From NCBI RefSeq assembly GCF_002732165.1, contig NZ_MRZO01000003.1, forward strand, positions 62,001 through 126,000: a stretch of 64,000 nucleotides of DNA, written 5' to 3'. Origin of the DNA: Staphylococcus xylosus (lineage in GTDB: Bacteria; Bacillota; Bacilli; Staphylococcales; Staphylococcaceae). Position numbers and translations under genes: made by a program. Below, piece by piece: positions 42,594-52,539 of the stretch; position 1 is the stretch's first letter; each line of letters starts with the position of its first letter. The notes beneath the pieces are model-generated. The model worked only from the letters and a program-made list of their open reading frames with translations, had not been told where the DNA came from and ran no database searches.

Positions 42594-45500
42594 ATGGAAG
42601 AAATAAGAGAAGTATTACCAATACAGAAATATCGTTATCAAAATTTTCAAAGTGGTTCAGTTTCTAAAAAATCAATAGCATTGACTGTTAAGTGTTCAAA
42701 AAATATTGAAACTAAAAAACTTATGCTAGCATTAAACGAATTAGTACAACAACAACCAATGTTACGTGCTACATGCAAAATAAATGAACAAGAAGAAAAG
42801 TTAATCGAGAAGAAATTTTTTCCGTATATTGAAGTGATAAAAATAGAGGGAACAGTTGCGCATGTTGATATTAATCCTTACTTAGATAGCGAATTACAAG
42901 ACGATGGTACATCGTTATCACCTCAATTTAATTTTAAAATATTGGAATGCACAGATAATAATTTATTGTTATTGAAATTCACATGTTTAATAATTGATGA
43001 GGCACATATTAATAAACTGCTAGCTCAACTATCTACAATATATTCAAACATTTCCTGCGCAATAAATTTAAAGTCAGATACATATAATTTACAACAATTG
43101 TTGAAGACTACGAGTCACCAAAATATTAATGCAATACGTAAGAGCGTACATTGGCAAGTTAGTGAAGTTGAAAATGAGCATTTTATGTATATGCCATTAA
43201 AAAGTTATATTAAAGGTATTCAAACTGTTTCAAAACGCTGTAGAGTAGAGCAAATGTCACATGCAAGAATGTTAGTGAGCATTTATTTAGCGAATTATTT
43301 TATGAGCAATAACGATAACATTACACTAGGTGTATTGCATAGTAGCGCAACTACTAATGAACAAACTAACTACATTTATCCTGATATGAAAATGTATCCA
43401 TTGAATTTGCATGTAGATAAACATACGCCCTTATATCAATTATGTCATGAATGTGAAACAATGCTTGAGGCGATGTCGAACAATACAACAGCAATATTTG
43501 AAAAGCATGACTTGGCACAAAATATGCATTTTGAAACTTCTATTTATTGTAGTGACATCATAGAAAGTATAGATATAGATGGAGAAAGTTGTAAGGTAGA
43601 AAGTGTTTATGGAAATGATAGTGAGCAAGATATAGCATTTTATCTTAATCAAAATCGCTTAGAATTGTCTTATAATGCGAATAGTTATGATGAATTAACC
43701 ATCCAAACATATTTTGATTTGGTGCAATCATTATATATGCAAATAACAGAGGATGATTCACAAACACTTCAACACATGAATTTATTATTAGATCAAGAAG
43801 CGAAACTATGTATCGATAAGATGAATGAAACAAAGAAAGTAGAGAAGTCATGTGTCATTTCTGAATTGTTTGAAAAAATGGTTCGCCTACATGCGAATGA
43901 TGTTGCATTAGTCTTTAAAAATGAATCTTTGACGTATGATGTATTGAATCAACGTGTAAACCAAGTGGCTCATTATTTAAGAAGTTTAGATATACAGCCA
44001 AATGAACACGTATGCATATTAGCTGAGAGAAGTATAGAAATGGTTATAGCGATATTAGGAACGATTAAAGCTGGTGCAGCTTATGTAGCAATTGACCCTC
44101 AAGCCCCTCAATCACGTGTGAAATATATTGTGGATGATGCTAAATCCAGAATTATTTTATTACACAACGTTGCTTATAACCAACCAGGTCCAACTAAAAA
44201 TATAAGCGAAATCGTTTGTTCTAACACATCTAATCCAACGATTATTAACCACTTAGATGATACGGTTAATGTTATTTATACTTCAGGCACAACTGGTAAA
44301 CCTAAAGGCACATTGATTCGTAATCGTAGTATTGAACGTTTAGTTATTAATTCCAAATATGTTCCGTTAAATAGCGACACAGTCATATTACTTTCAGGGA
44401 CAATTGCTTTTGATGCGACGACATTTGAAATTTTTGGTGCGTTACTTAATGGAGGCACATTGGTTATAACACAACAATCAACTTTGTTGGATCCAAATGA
44501 ATTGGAAAAAGCAATTATAAATCATGGTGTGAACACGATGTGGCTCACTTCATCTTTGTTCAACCAAGTAGTGAGTGAAAAGATAGAAGCATTGGAGTCA
44601 CTCAAATACTTATTGATAGGTGGGGAAGCTTTATCAACAAAATGGGTGAATTTATTGAATAGTCGTGAAAAGCACCCTCAAATTATTAATGGCTACGGTC
44701 CTACAGAAAGTACGACGTTCACAACAACATTTGTCATTCGTGATTTATATGAGTCACATATACCTATTGGACAACCTATTAATCAAACTCAAGTCTATGT
44801 CATGCAAGGTGAGCAACAATGTGGTTTTGGCGTTCCAGGAGAATTATATATTGCAGGAGATGGCTTAGCAAAAGGTTATCTCAATCAACCAGAACAAACA
44901 CAGAATAAGTTTATAGATAACCCTTTTGGTGAAGGAAAGCTATATAAAAGTGGTGATCTTGTGCGTTTAAGACCTGACGGTAACTTAGATTATATTGGTC
45001 GAAAAGACAAACAAGTTAAAATACGAGGATTCAGAATTGAATTAACAGAAATTGAAAAATTGTTGGAAAAAATTGATGGTATTAATAAAGCAGTTGTTGT
45101 TGTAAAAACACGCTACAAAGACAAACAGATAGTTGCTTATTATGAAGGTGTCAATGTAATGTCACACTCGATATTACACCAACATTTAGCGGAAGAACTA
45201 CCACAATATATGATTCCTAATTTCTTTAAAAAAATTGAAAAAATACCAACTACGATAAATGGAAAAATAAACGAAGCGGCTTTACCTGAAATTGATGTTG
45301 ATATAGCGGCTAATTATAAAGCACCAAAAAATGAAAATGAAGCATATTTATGTGATCTCTTTGAAGAAGTATTACATGTAGAAAAAGTAGGTGTCAGCGA
45401 TAACTTCTTCGAATTAGGTGGTCATTCTTTACGTGCAACTTTGGTAGTTAATCGCATAGTAGAACGATTTAACAAAAAACTTACCATTAGCGAATTTATG

Positions 45501-48500
45501 CAAGCACCTACAGTAGAAAAGCTTAGTAATTTAATAGAAAATAAAAACCCAACAGAAGTAGAACATTTGCCTAAAACTAGCAAGCAAACTTACTACACTG
45601 TGAGCCCAGTACAACGTAGTATGTATTTGTTGTGGAAATTAAACCCACTCGACACTGTCTACAACATTCCCTTTTTATGGCGGTTAAGTTCAAGATTAAA
45701 TGTTTCGCAATTAGAACAAGCTGTTGAGAAGTTGATAGAAAGACATGAAATATTACGAACAAAGTTTATTATCAAAAATAATATGTTGTATCAACAAATC
45801 GATGAAACACCTTGTATAGATTTTAGCACTGAAAAAACATCACTTACAGATGAACAAAGTATCATACGTCATTTTACAATGCCATTTGATTTAGAAAAGG
45901 GTAATTTGATTAGAGTGAGATATATCATGGCAACTGATCAAGATTACTTATTTATTGATGCACACCATAGTATTAACGATGGTATGAGTAATACAATTTT
46001 ATTAAAAGAACTAAATCATCTGTATCAAAATAAACCATTGCCTAAACTTGAACAGCAATATAAAAATTATAGTGAATGGATGACACAGAGAGATTTATCA
46101 GCACAACAAAAATATTGGCATGAAAGATTTGAAGATGGTATACCTATAATGAATTTTCCAACAGACTATGCTCGTCCCAGTACAAAGCAAACTGCCGGGG
46201 ACATGATAAAATTTAAATTTGATGCGGCATTAAGTAATGCAATTAAAAAATATGTACAACAACATAGTGTGACAGACTTTATGTTTTTCATGAGTAGTGT
46301 GATGTTATTGCTGAGTAAATATACTCAGACGGAGGATATTATTGTAGGAAGTGTTATTAGTGCCCGAACGCATAGAGATACTGAAAACATGCTAGGTATG
46401 TTTGCTAATACATTGGTATACAGAGGGTTTCCGAATAAAAATAAACAGTGGTCATCATTTTTAAATGAGATAAAACAAACATGTTTAGAGGCTTATGAGC
46501 ATCAAGATTATCCATTTGAACGTTTGGTTGATGAGTTAGTAAAAAATCGAGATGCATCTCGAAATCCATTTTTTGATGTAATGTTCGTATTGCAAAACAA
46601 TGAGACGAACCATGCTCATTTTGGACATAGTAAATTGACGCATATTATGCCTAAATCGGATACAGCCAAATTCGATCTTTCATTCATTATTGAAGAGGTG
46701 AATGAAGAATATATTTTGAATTTGGAATACAGTACGAGCTTGTTTACATGTGAAACAGTGGAAATTATGGCAGAACAACTCAATAATATTATGAAAGCGT
46801 TGGTGACGACAGAAGATAAGAAGATAGCTCATATTTCTACAGCTAGTGAACATATGGAGCAATGGATTGCGCATCATGTAAATAATAAACAAGAAAGCTA
46901 TCCTCAAGTGAATAACATTGCTGAGATGTTTGAACAACAAGTATCAATAAAACCAAATCATGTAGCATTAATATTCAAAGGTGAAACACTGACTTACGTA
47001 CAATTAAACCAAAGGGTTAACGCAATCATTCATCGGTTAATAAAGAGCGGTGTACAAGGTGGACACACAGTCGGATTGGCCATGAATCGAGGTTTCACTA
47101 TGATTGCAAGTATGTTAGCAGTGGCTAAATTAGGTGGCACATACGTGCCAATTGATCCTAATTATCCAAAAGCTAGAATAAACTATATCTTAAATGATGC
47201 CAATGTAACAGTTGTGCTAACTGAGAGCAACGTAATCTCGACGCATAAACCGATAATTGATTTAACTGAAATTCAGGCGACGAGCCTACAATATAATAGT
47301 GTAGCTGTTTCTTCACAACAACCACTATATGTTATTTATACTTCAGGAACGACTGGTCACCCTAAGGGAGTTGTTATTGACCATGGTAACGTGCATAATT
47401 TGGTCCTTTCTTGGAGTGAAGTGTTGAATTTAACTGAGAATGAAGTCTTTTTACAATACGCTAATTATGTCTTTGACGCATCAGTATGGGAAATATACAC
47501 TGCCTTGTTAATGGGGCATACACTTGTGATTGCTTCAGAAAGTGAACGTTTGGATGTTCATGAACTAGAGGACCTTATCAACAGACAACATATCGGTGTA
47601 GCGTCTATTCCAGTTCAAGTGTGCAATATGATGTCAAACTACCATCTTAAACGTCTGGTTACAGGGGGATCTGTTAGTACAAAGGTATTTGTTGAAAAAG
47701 TTAAGCAACATAGTGATATATATATCAATGCATACGGACCATCAGAATCTACAGTAATTACTACGTATTGGTCAACATCGGATCATAATGATTATGGTAT
47801 CGACACGGTTCCTATAGGCAAGCCTCTGACAAATATCCAAACATATATTATGTCAGATAATCAATTATGTGACATAAATATACCAGGAGAGTTATGTATT
47901 ACAGGGGCACAATTGAGTAAAGGCTATTTAAATCAATCGGGCATGAATAAACAGAGGTTTGCTCCCAATCCTTTTGGTGAAGGATATTTGTATCACACAG
48001 GTGATTTGGCTCGATATTTACCTGATGGCAATATAGAATTTTTAGGTCGTATGGATAATCAGGTTAAGTTACATGGTTACCGTATTGAGTTAACGGAAAT
48101 TGAAAATTTGATTAATAGCCACTCAAGTGTGAAGGACAGTGTCGTAGTAGTTGGTTCTAATGAAGAAAGAAAATTTTTAATCGGTTACTATGTCAGTGAT
48201 GTAGATCAGGAAAAAGAAATTATAGATTTGCTAAGTGAGCAATTGCCGCAGTATATGATTCCGAATCACTTCGTACGCTTAGAGAGTATTCCGTTAAATA
48301 AAAATGGGAAAATAGAGTATAAGCAATTACCACAAATAGTAGAAAAAACTCACAAGTATATTGCACCACGTAACGAAGAAGAGCGTTTGTTTGCAAATGT
48401 TGTCAGTAAAGTGTTGAAGATAAAGAACGTAAGTATTGATGATGATTTCTTTGAACTTGGTGGGAGTTCTATAGATGCTATGGCAGTTGTAGCACATATG

Positions 48501-49736
48501 CAAAAATCTCACATCATTCTTTCCATGCAAGCTATTTACCAGCATAAAACAATTCGACAAATATTAAACGCAACTTCAGAAATTAATGTGCAAGTTCCAG
48601 AGCATTTAAATGACCTAAATAGACTATTAAAAGTTAACGACAAACCTGTTTATCAACCGGTGGTTAAAAATAAATTAGGTAATGTATTTTTAACAGGTGC
48701 GACTGGTTTTTTAGGTGCATATTTACTAGATATGCTGCAATACCATACAGACCAGATTATTTGCTGTGTGCGTGCAAATAATGAAGTTACAGCTGTTGAA
48801 AAATTAAAAGATAATTTAGCTTGTTATTTTGATGATGAAAAGATAGCAAAAATTTTGAGTAAGGTTGTTATTCATGTAGGAAATTTTGAAGATCAATTAA
48901 GATTATCACAACATAACATTCAAACGATAATTCATGCAGGAGCACGCACAGACCATTTTGGAGATGAGGAAGCATTTTATCGCACAAATGTTGGAAGTAC
49001 AAAACGTTTATTAGAAATTGCACAGCAAGCAAATATGAAATTTATTTATATATCCACAATTAGTGTTGGGTCAATGTTTCCAGAAACACATACAGATAAT
49101 CATTTTTCTGAATGTGATCTTTATAAAGGACAGAGTATTGATTCTCCTTATACTTTGAGTAAATTTTATGGTGAAGTTGCAGTGCTTGAATGCATACGTT
49201 TAGGATTAGATGCGAAGATTATCCGAGTGGGCAATTTAACACCTAGCACACAAGGTATCATTAATATGAAGCACGTCACAACGAATCGTTTTTCAATTAT
49301 CATGAAAGACTTATTAGCACTTGATGAAATTGGAGAAACCATAGCACAGATGAATGTAGAATGTTCCAATGTAGATACTGTTGCAGAGGCTATTGTCAAC
49401 ATAGCCATGCTTAATAGCGATAGAAATATGTTCCATGTTTATAATCCGTATATGTTAAGTATTCAAACATTATTAAACCAATGTAGAACATCAGGAAAAC
49501 CTATAAGCGTAATAGATGATCAAGCATTTCAAGAATTGTTAAATAAACAGAATATGTTTGAAATTGTAGGATTGAATAGTACAAGAAAAGCACAACGACA
49601 AGCACAATTGACCTCAGTGCAAACGGAGGATATTCTACACAAAATAGGAGTAGAGTGGAAACCATTGAATCAATCATGGATTCAGAGTTGGCGTAGTTTT
49701 ATAGAAAATTCATTTAATGAAGAGGGGATTAAATGA
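42594..49736 (+). CDS. Aureusimine NRPS AusA
   Basis: Dimodular nonribosomal peptide synthetase with terminal reductase, 2380 residues. Order: N-terminal condensation-like region (about 1-415, lacking the HHxxxDG motif; CLIIDEAH about 131-138), A1 (about 422-905), T1 (LGGHS, Ser945), C (HHSINDG 1124-1130), A2 (about 1440-1925), T2 (LGGSS, Ser1959), reductase (about 2020-2380; TGATGFLGA, YxxxK Tyr2186/Lys2190). Specificity residues read by eye: A1 D-A-F-W-L-G-G-T-F, one change from the known valine code; A2 D-A-W-S-V-G-A-V-I, close to aromatic codes. This fits Val-Tyr or Val-Phe dipeptide release as an aldehyde that cyclises to a pyrazinone. ATG 42594 follows AGGAGG. S. aureus AusA is of similar length. 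Confidence 0.97.
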   Translation: MEEIREVLPIQKYRYQNFQSGSVSKKSIALTVKCSKNIETKKLMLALNELVQQQPMLRATCKINEQEEKLIEKKFFPYIEVIKIEGTVAHVDINPYLDSELQDDGTSLSPQFNFKILECTDNNLLLLKFTCLIIDEAHINKLLAQLSTIYSNISCAINLKSDTYNLQQLLKTTSHQNINAIRKSVHWQVSEVENEHFMYMPLKSYIKGIQTVSKRCRVEQMSHARMLVSIYLANYFMSNNDNITLGVLHSSATTNEQTNYIYPDMKMYPLNLHVDKHTPLYQLCHECETMLEAMSNNTTAIFEKHDLAQNMHFETSIYCSDIIESIDIDGESCKVESVYGNDSEQDIAFYLNQNRLELSYNANSYDELTIQTYFDLVQSLYMQITEDDSQTLQHMNLLLDQEAKLCIDKMNETKKVEKSCVISELFEKMVRLHANDVALVFKNESLTYDVLNQRVNQVAHYLRSLDIQPNEHVCILAERSIEMVIAILGTIKAGAAYVAIDPQAPQSRVKYIVDDAKSRIILLHNVAYNQPGPTKNISEIVCSNTSNPTIINHLDDTVNVIYTSGTTGKPKGTLIRNRSIERLVINSKYVPLNSDTVILLSGTIAFDATTFEIFGALLNGGTLVITQQSTLLDPNELEKAIINHGVNTMWLTSSLFNQVVSEKIEALESLKYLLIGGEALSTKWVNLLNSREKHPQIINGYGPTESTTFTTTFVIRDLYESHIPIGQPINQTQVYVMQGEQQCGFGVPGELYIAGDGLAKGYLNQPEQTQNKFIDNPFGEGKLYKSGDLVRLRPDGNLDYIGRKDKQVKIRGFRIELTEIEKLLEKIDGINKAVVVVKTRYKDKQIVAYYEGVNVMSHSILHQHLAEELPQYMIPNFFKKIEKIPTTINGKINEAALPEIDVDIAANYKAPKNENEAYLCDLFEEVLHVEKVGVSDNFFELGGHSLRATLVVNRIVERFNKKLTISEFMQAPTVEKLSNLIENKNPTEVEHLPKTSKQTYYTVSPVQRSMYLLWKLNPLDTVYNIPFLWRLSSRLNVSQLEQAVEKLIERHEILRTKFIIKNNMLYQQIDETPCIDFSTEKTSLTDEQSIIRHFTMPFDLEKGNLIRVRYIMATDQDYLFIDAHHSINDGMSNTILLKELNHLYQNKPLPKLEQQYKNYSEWMTQRDLSAQQKYWHERFEDGIPIMNFPTDYARPSTKQTAGDMIKFKFDAALSNAIKKYVQQHSVTDFMFFMSSVMLLLSKYTQTEDIIVGSVISARTHRDTENMLGMFANTLVYRGFPNKNKQWSSFLNEIKQTCLEAYEHQDYPFERLVDELVKNRDASRNPFFDVMFVLQNNETNHAHFGHSKLTHIMPKSDTAKFDLSFIIEEVNEEYILNLEYSTSLFTCETVEIMAEQLNNIMKALVTTEDKKIAHISTASEHMEQWIAHHVNNKQESYPQVNNIAEMFEQQVSIKPNHVALIFKGETLTYVQLNQRVNAIIHRLIKSGVQGGHTVGLAMNRGFTMIASMLAVAKLGGTYVPIDPNYPKARINYILNDANVTVVLTESNVISTHKPIIDLTEIQATSLQYNSVAVSSQQPLYVIYTSGTTGHPKGVVIDHGNVHNLVLSWSEVLNLTENEVFLQYANYVFDASVWEIYTALLMGHTLVIASESERLDVHELEDLINRQHIGVASIPVQVCNMMSNYHLKRLVTGGSVSTKVFVEKVKQHSDIYINAYGPSESTVITTYWSTSDHNDYGIDTVPIGKPLTNIQTYIMSDNQLCDINIPGELCITGAQLSKGYLNQSGMNKQRFAPNPFGEGYLYHTGDLARYLPDGNIEFLGRMDNQVKLHGYRIELTEIENLINSHSSVKDSVVVVGSNEERKFLIGYYVSDVDQEKEIIDLLSEQLPQYMIPNHFVRLESIPLNKNGKIEYKQLPQIVEKTHKYIAPRNEEERLFANVVSKVLKIKNVSIDDDFFELGGSSIDAMAVVAHMQKSHIILSMQAIYQHKTIRQILNATSEINVQVPEHLNDLNRLLKVNDKPVYQPVVKNKLGNVFLTGATGFLGAYLLDMLQYHTDQIICCVRANNEVTAVEKLKDNLACYFDDEKIAKILSKVVIHVGNFEDQLRLSQHNIQTIIHAGARTDHFGDEEAFYRTNVGSTKRLLEIAQQANMKFIYISTISVGSMFPETHTDNHFSECDLYKGQSIDSPYTLSKFYGEVAVLECIRLGLDAKIIRVGNLTPSTQGIINMKHVTTNRFSIIMKDLLALDEIGETIAQMNVECSNVDTVAEAIVNIAMLNSDRNMFHVYNPYMLSIQTLLNQCRTSGKPISVIDDQAFQELLNKQNMFEIVGLNSTRKAQRQAQLTSVQTEDILHKIGVEWKPLNQSWIQSWRSFIENSFNEEGIK

Positions 49737-50374
49737 TTGTAATCTTAACAGAGATAGAAGACTCAGTGCCTTATATAAAAGATAATTTGAAAGAGAGCCG
49801 TTGGGCAACCAAGCGTACGCTAATTCAATATCGTTTGGATAAAGATGTCCTAATACATCAAATAGGAGATATAGTCGTTCAATTTGGTTTGCAGGAGTTT
49901 TTTAATATTAATCCAGATGATTGGTATTACAGTGTTTCTGATTATGGCAAACCAACTTTGATACATGAAAGTACGCTAAACTTTAATATATCATATGCCT
50001 ATCCATATGTTGTTTGCGTATTTGATAATCGGCCTGTTGGTATAGATATTGAACAAATGAATCGAGTAGAATATGACGATATAATTACTTGCTTGCACTA
50101 TGAAGAACAAACATTTATTCGTCAAAGTGAAGAAGAAGAGCGAGCTTTTCTAGAAATATGGACTAGAAAAGAAAGTTATGTAAAATTATTAGGCATTGGA
50201 CTGAATAAAGATATTGCTACTTATAATGTATTATCACCAAAAACATTTGAGCAGAAGCAATGCTATTTTCATAAATATGAAGCGGATAATTACATTATAA
50301 ATGTCTGTTCTCAAAAAATTGTCAAGCCACGGATCATAATACTGAATTTGAAGACTGATATATTAAAATTATAA
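49733..50374 (+). CDS. Phosphopantetheinyl transferase AusB
   Basis: Sfp-type 4'-phosphopantetheinyl transferase, 213 residues, that arms the two T domains of AusA from coenzyme A. Motifs: PVGIDIEQMNRVE (Mg-binding Asp/Glu) and FLEIWTRKESYVKLLGIGL, the WxxKExxxK signature. Overlaps the ausA stop by ATGA, so translation is coupled. Followed by a long hairpin. Confidence 0.96.
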   Translation: MIVILTEIEDSVPYIKDNLKESRWATKRTLIQYRLDKDVLIHQIGDIVVQFGLQEFFNINPDDWYYSVSDYGKPTLIHESTLNFNISYAYPYVVCVFDNRPVGIDIEQMNRVEYDDIITCLHYEEQTFIRQSEEEERAFLEIWTRKESYVKLLGIGLNKDIATYNVLSPKTFEQKQCYFHKYEADNYIINVCSQKIVKPRIIILNLKTDILKL

Positions 50375-50404
50375 TTACTGAGATTGTCCAAAAATCAATA
50401 GTAT

Positions 50405-50486
50405 AAGCAAATGCTTAAATGTGATAAACACTTTCGAGATTTCAAAATTTTGTTTGTGTTTATGATTTAAGGCATTTGCTTTTTAT
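50405..50486 (+). terminator. ausAB terminator
   Basis: A long interrupted stem starting AAGCAAATGCTTAAAT (50405-50420) and closing ATTTAAGGCATTTGCTT (50465-50481), with inner ATAAACAC / GTGTTTAT, then TTTTATTATG. Confidence 0.85.
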
Positions 50487-50517
50487 TATGTCATTATTCC
50501 AAAAGTTGCTTAAATAA
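50480..50517. repeat. Right copy, 38-bp repeat flanking ausAB
   Basis: Second copy of the repeat at 42280-42317 (34 of 38). This copy supplies the -35 of the next gene's promoter. Confidence 0.8.
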
Positions 50518-50534
50518 TAGGTAATAGCTACAAT
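50506..50534 (+). promoter_or_regulatory. Promoter of mannose-operon regulator
   Basis: TTGCTT (50506-50511), 17 nt, TACAAT (50529-50534). The -10 covers the ATG at 50533, so translation must start further downstream. Confidence 0.55.
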
Positions 50535-50592
50535 GAATTTAAATATTAAATCATCTTTGAGCAAGAGTGGAAATATGGGAAAGCGCGGTGCA

Positions 50593-52461
50593 ATGATGTT
50601 AGAAAGACATGCCAAACTCATAAGATTGTTACTCAATAACAGTAATCATTTTTTAAGCGCAGATGAAATAGCAAATTACTTAAACGTCTCTAATAGAACA
50701 GTGAGGAACGATATTAAATACATTAATGTTGAAGTATTATCGGCACTAATTGTCAGTATCAAAGGTCGAGGTTTCAAGGTGAACCAAGACCTATATAGTA
50801 TAGAGTATATAGAGGAAATCGTTTCTTATTTTACAAATAAAGAAAGCGAATTACTTCTAAAATTGGGTTATCATCTCTTAATGCATCAACAACCCACAAC
50901 TTTAGATTCATTAGCACATCACTTTAATTTATCTAAATCAGAAGTTAGTGATTATTTAATGCGTGTTCAGTCCTGGTGCAATTCGTTTGATATTACTATT
51001 AACCTAACTAAGAAAAAAGGTGTCACTGTAAACGGAAACGAAATGAATATTAGAAATGCGATTCTACACTTAAATCAATTATCTTCAAAAAATAAAACGG
51101 TTGATGATGTGATATTAGATGAAATACCTAAGGCACATAGCGAGATCATTAGTAAAATTATTGAACGTAACTTAAATGCACATCATATACAAACTTCTAA
51201 AATAAGAATAAAGCAATTACTCATACACTTAATTATTATAATTAAACGTAAAAACGATGACGGCTATTCATGGGTAGTCGATAAATCCTCTTACAAAATC
51301 GCACAACAATGTATTACAGATATCAATTCGGAATTAGGTTATCGACTTTCAGATGAAACTGCGCAACTTCTATCATTTTTTATTAGCTATTATTTTAATA
51401 AATACGATTTAGGGTTTGAACAAATCTTTGTTAAAAGTTATATCGATCGCATGATTCATCAGATGGAGAAAAATGTAGGAGTAGATTTTTCAGAAGATCT
51501 AGAACTACGCGACAATCTATATGCGCATTTCAGCAGAACTTACTTACGAATAGTAAAGAATGTTTATATTAATAATCCTTTAACTGAAGATATTAAAAAG
51601 TATTATCCGTTTGTGTTTAATGTATTGTATGAGACAGTAAGTCATCTTGCAAAAGATGCAAAAATAAATTTAGTTGAAGATGAAATTGCATTTTTGGCGT
51701 TACATTTTCAATCTTCCATAGATCGTCGTAAAAAAGACTCGTTTAATATTGTTATCACTTGTTATTATGGATTAGGAATTTCTAGTTTATTAGAAGCGAA
51801 AATTAAAAATATAGATGATAGTATTCATATAGTAGATACATTAAAAATGGAAGATATTAATGATTATAACTTTAGCGATATTGATGTTCTGGTTTCTACG
51901 CATCCTATCGAGGATACACAACTGCCTAATGATTTAACTTGTATAGAAGTATCTCCTCTATTTTCAGAGGAGGATGAAAATAAAATTGCTACAGCTTTAA
52001 ACAGTAAGCAAAATCCGGTATTACATCAAACTGAATTAGCTTCAATTCAGTTTAGTGTATGCTCAGATAAACAGGAACAAGTGGTTGCGAGTTATGTTTT
52101 TGAACAGGCTCAAAAGATTTTGGAAAACAATCATGCAGTCACCAAAGATTACATGAAAAGTGCGTTGGAAAGAGAAAAATTTTCTTCTACGTATATTGAT
52201 AACGGGATGAGTATGCCACATGGTGATCCGGAAAAAGTATTAAAATCACACGTAATTATTTTCAAAAATATGCAAGGTTATATCTGGAAACAAAATAAAG
52301 CTAAGCTTGTTTTTTTCTTAGCAATTACAGAACAAGACATTCCCATAATGAAGAAAATTATTCATACTATTGCTAAATTGGATGAGAATGCCGTAGATCA
52401 ATTGTTAGTACTTGAAGATCAAAGTTTAAAAAAGAAAATCATACACTTAATTAATGAATAA
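50593..52461 (+). CDS. PRD-type regulator (ManR-like)
   Basis: BglG/MtlR-family transcriptional regulator of about 622 residues. Two N-terminal HTH domains (HFLSADEIANYLNVSNRTVRNDIKYI; TTLDSLAHHFNLSKSEVSDYL), two PRDs, an EIIB-like domain and a C-terminal EIIA-like domain (YIDNGMSMPHGDPEKVL). The EIIB-like domain reads VITCYYGLGISSLLEAK, keeping a Cys. The start is uncertain: ATG 50593 (or 50590) is preferred because the promoter -10 covers ATG 50533; ATG 50575 is another option. It precedes the sugar PTS, manA and ROK kinase genes, as in the staphylococcal mannose cluster, and probably activates them. Confidence 0.85.
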   Translation: MMLERHAKLIRLLLNNSNHFLSADEIANYLNVSNRTVRNDIKYINVEVLSALIVSIKGRGFKVNQDLYSIEYIEEIVSYFTNKESELLLKLGYHLLMHQQPTTLDSLAHHFNLSKSEVSDYLMRVQSWCNSFDITINLTKKKGVTVNGNEMNIRNAILHLNQLSSKNKTVDDVILDEIPKAHSEIISKIIERNLNAHHIQTSKIRIKQLLIHLIIIIKRKNDDGYSWVVDKSSYKIAQQCITDINSELGYRLSDETAQLLSFFISYYFNKYDLGFEQIFVKSYIDRMIHQMEKNVGVDFSEDLELRDNLYAHFSRTYLRIVKNVYINNPLTEDIKKYYPFVFNVLYETVSHLAKDAKINLVEDEIAFLALHFQSSIDRRKKDSFNIVITCYYGLGISSLLEAKIKNIDDSIHIVDTLKMEDINDYNFSDIDVLVSTHPIEDTQLPNDLTCIEVSPLFSEEDENKIATALNSKQNPVLHQTELASIQFSVCSDKQEQVVASYVFEQAQKILENNHAVTKDYMKSALEREKFSSTYIDNGMSMPHGDPEKVLKSHVIIFKNMQGYIWKQNKAKLVFFLAITEQDIPIMKKIIHTIAKLDENAVDQLLVLEDQSLKKKIIHLINE

Positions 52462-52501
52462 TTGCCACTAGTAACGGCAATTATTCTTTTTTATACTCTT
52501 G

Positions 52502-52515
52502 TGAATACGCTTACA
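52502..52515 (+). promoter_or_regulatory. cre-like site before PTS EIIBCA
   Basis: TGAATACGCTTACA matches the cre consensus at 13 of 14 positions, 25 nt before the PTS gene start. Confidence 0.55.
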
Positions 52516-52539
52516 ATTTATTTGAGGAGGATGAACGTT

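Noticed and set aside
42576..50374. A novel NRPS system
   Set aside because: Domain order, length, adenylation codes, reductase and the overlapping Sfp gene match the described AusA/AusB aureusimine pathway, so it is not new; only its flanks and N-terminal region are flagged.
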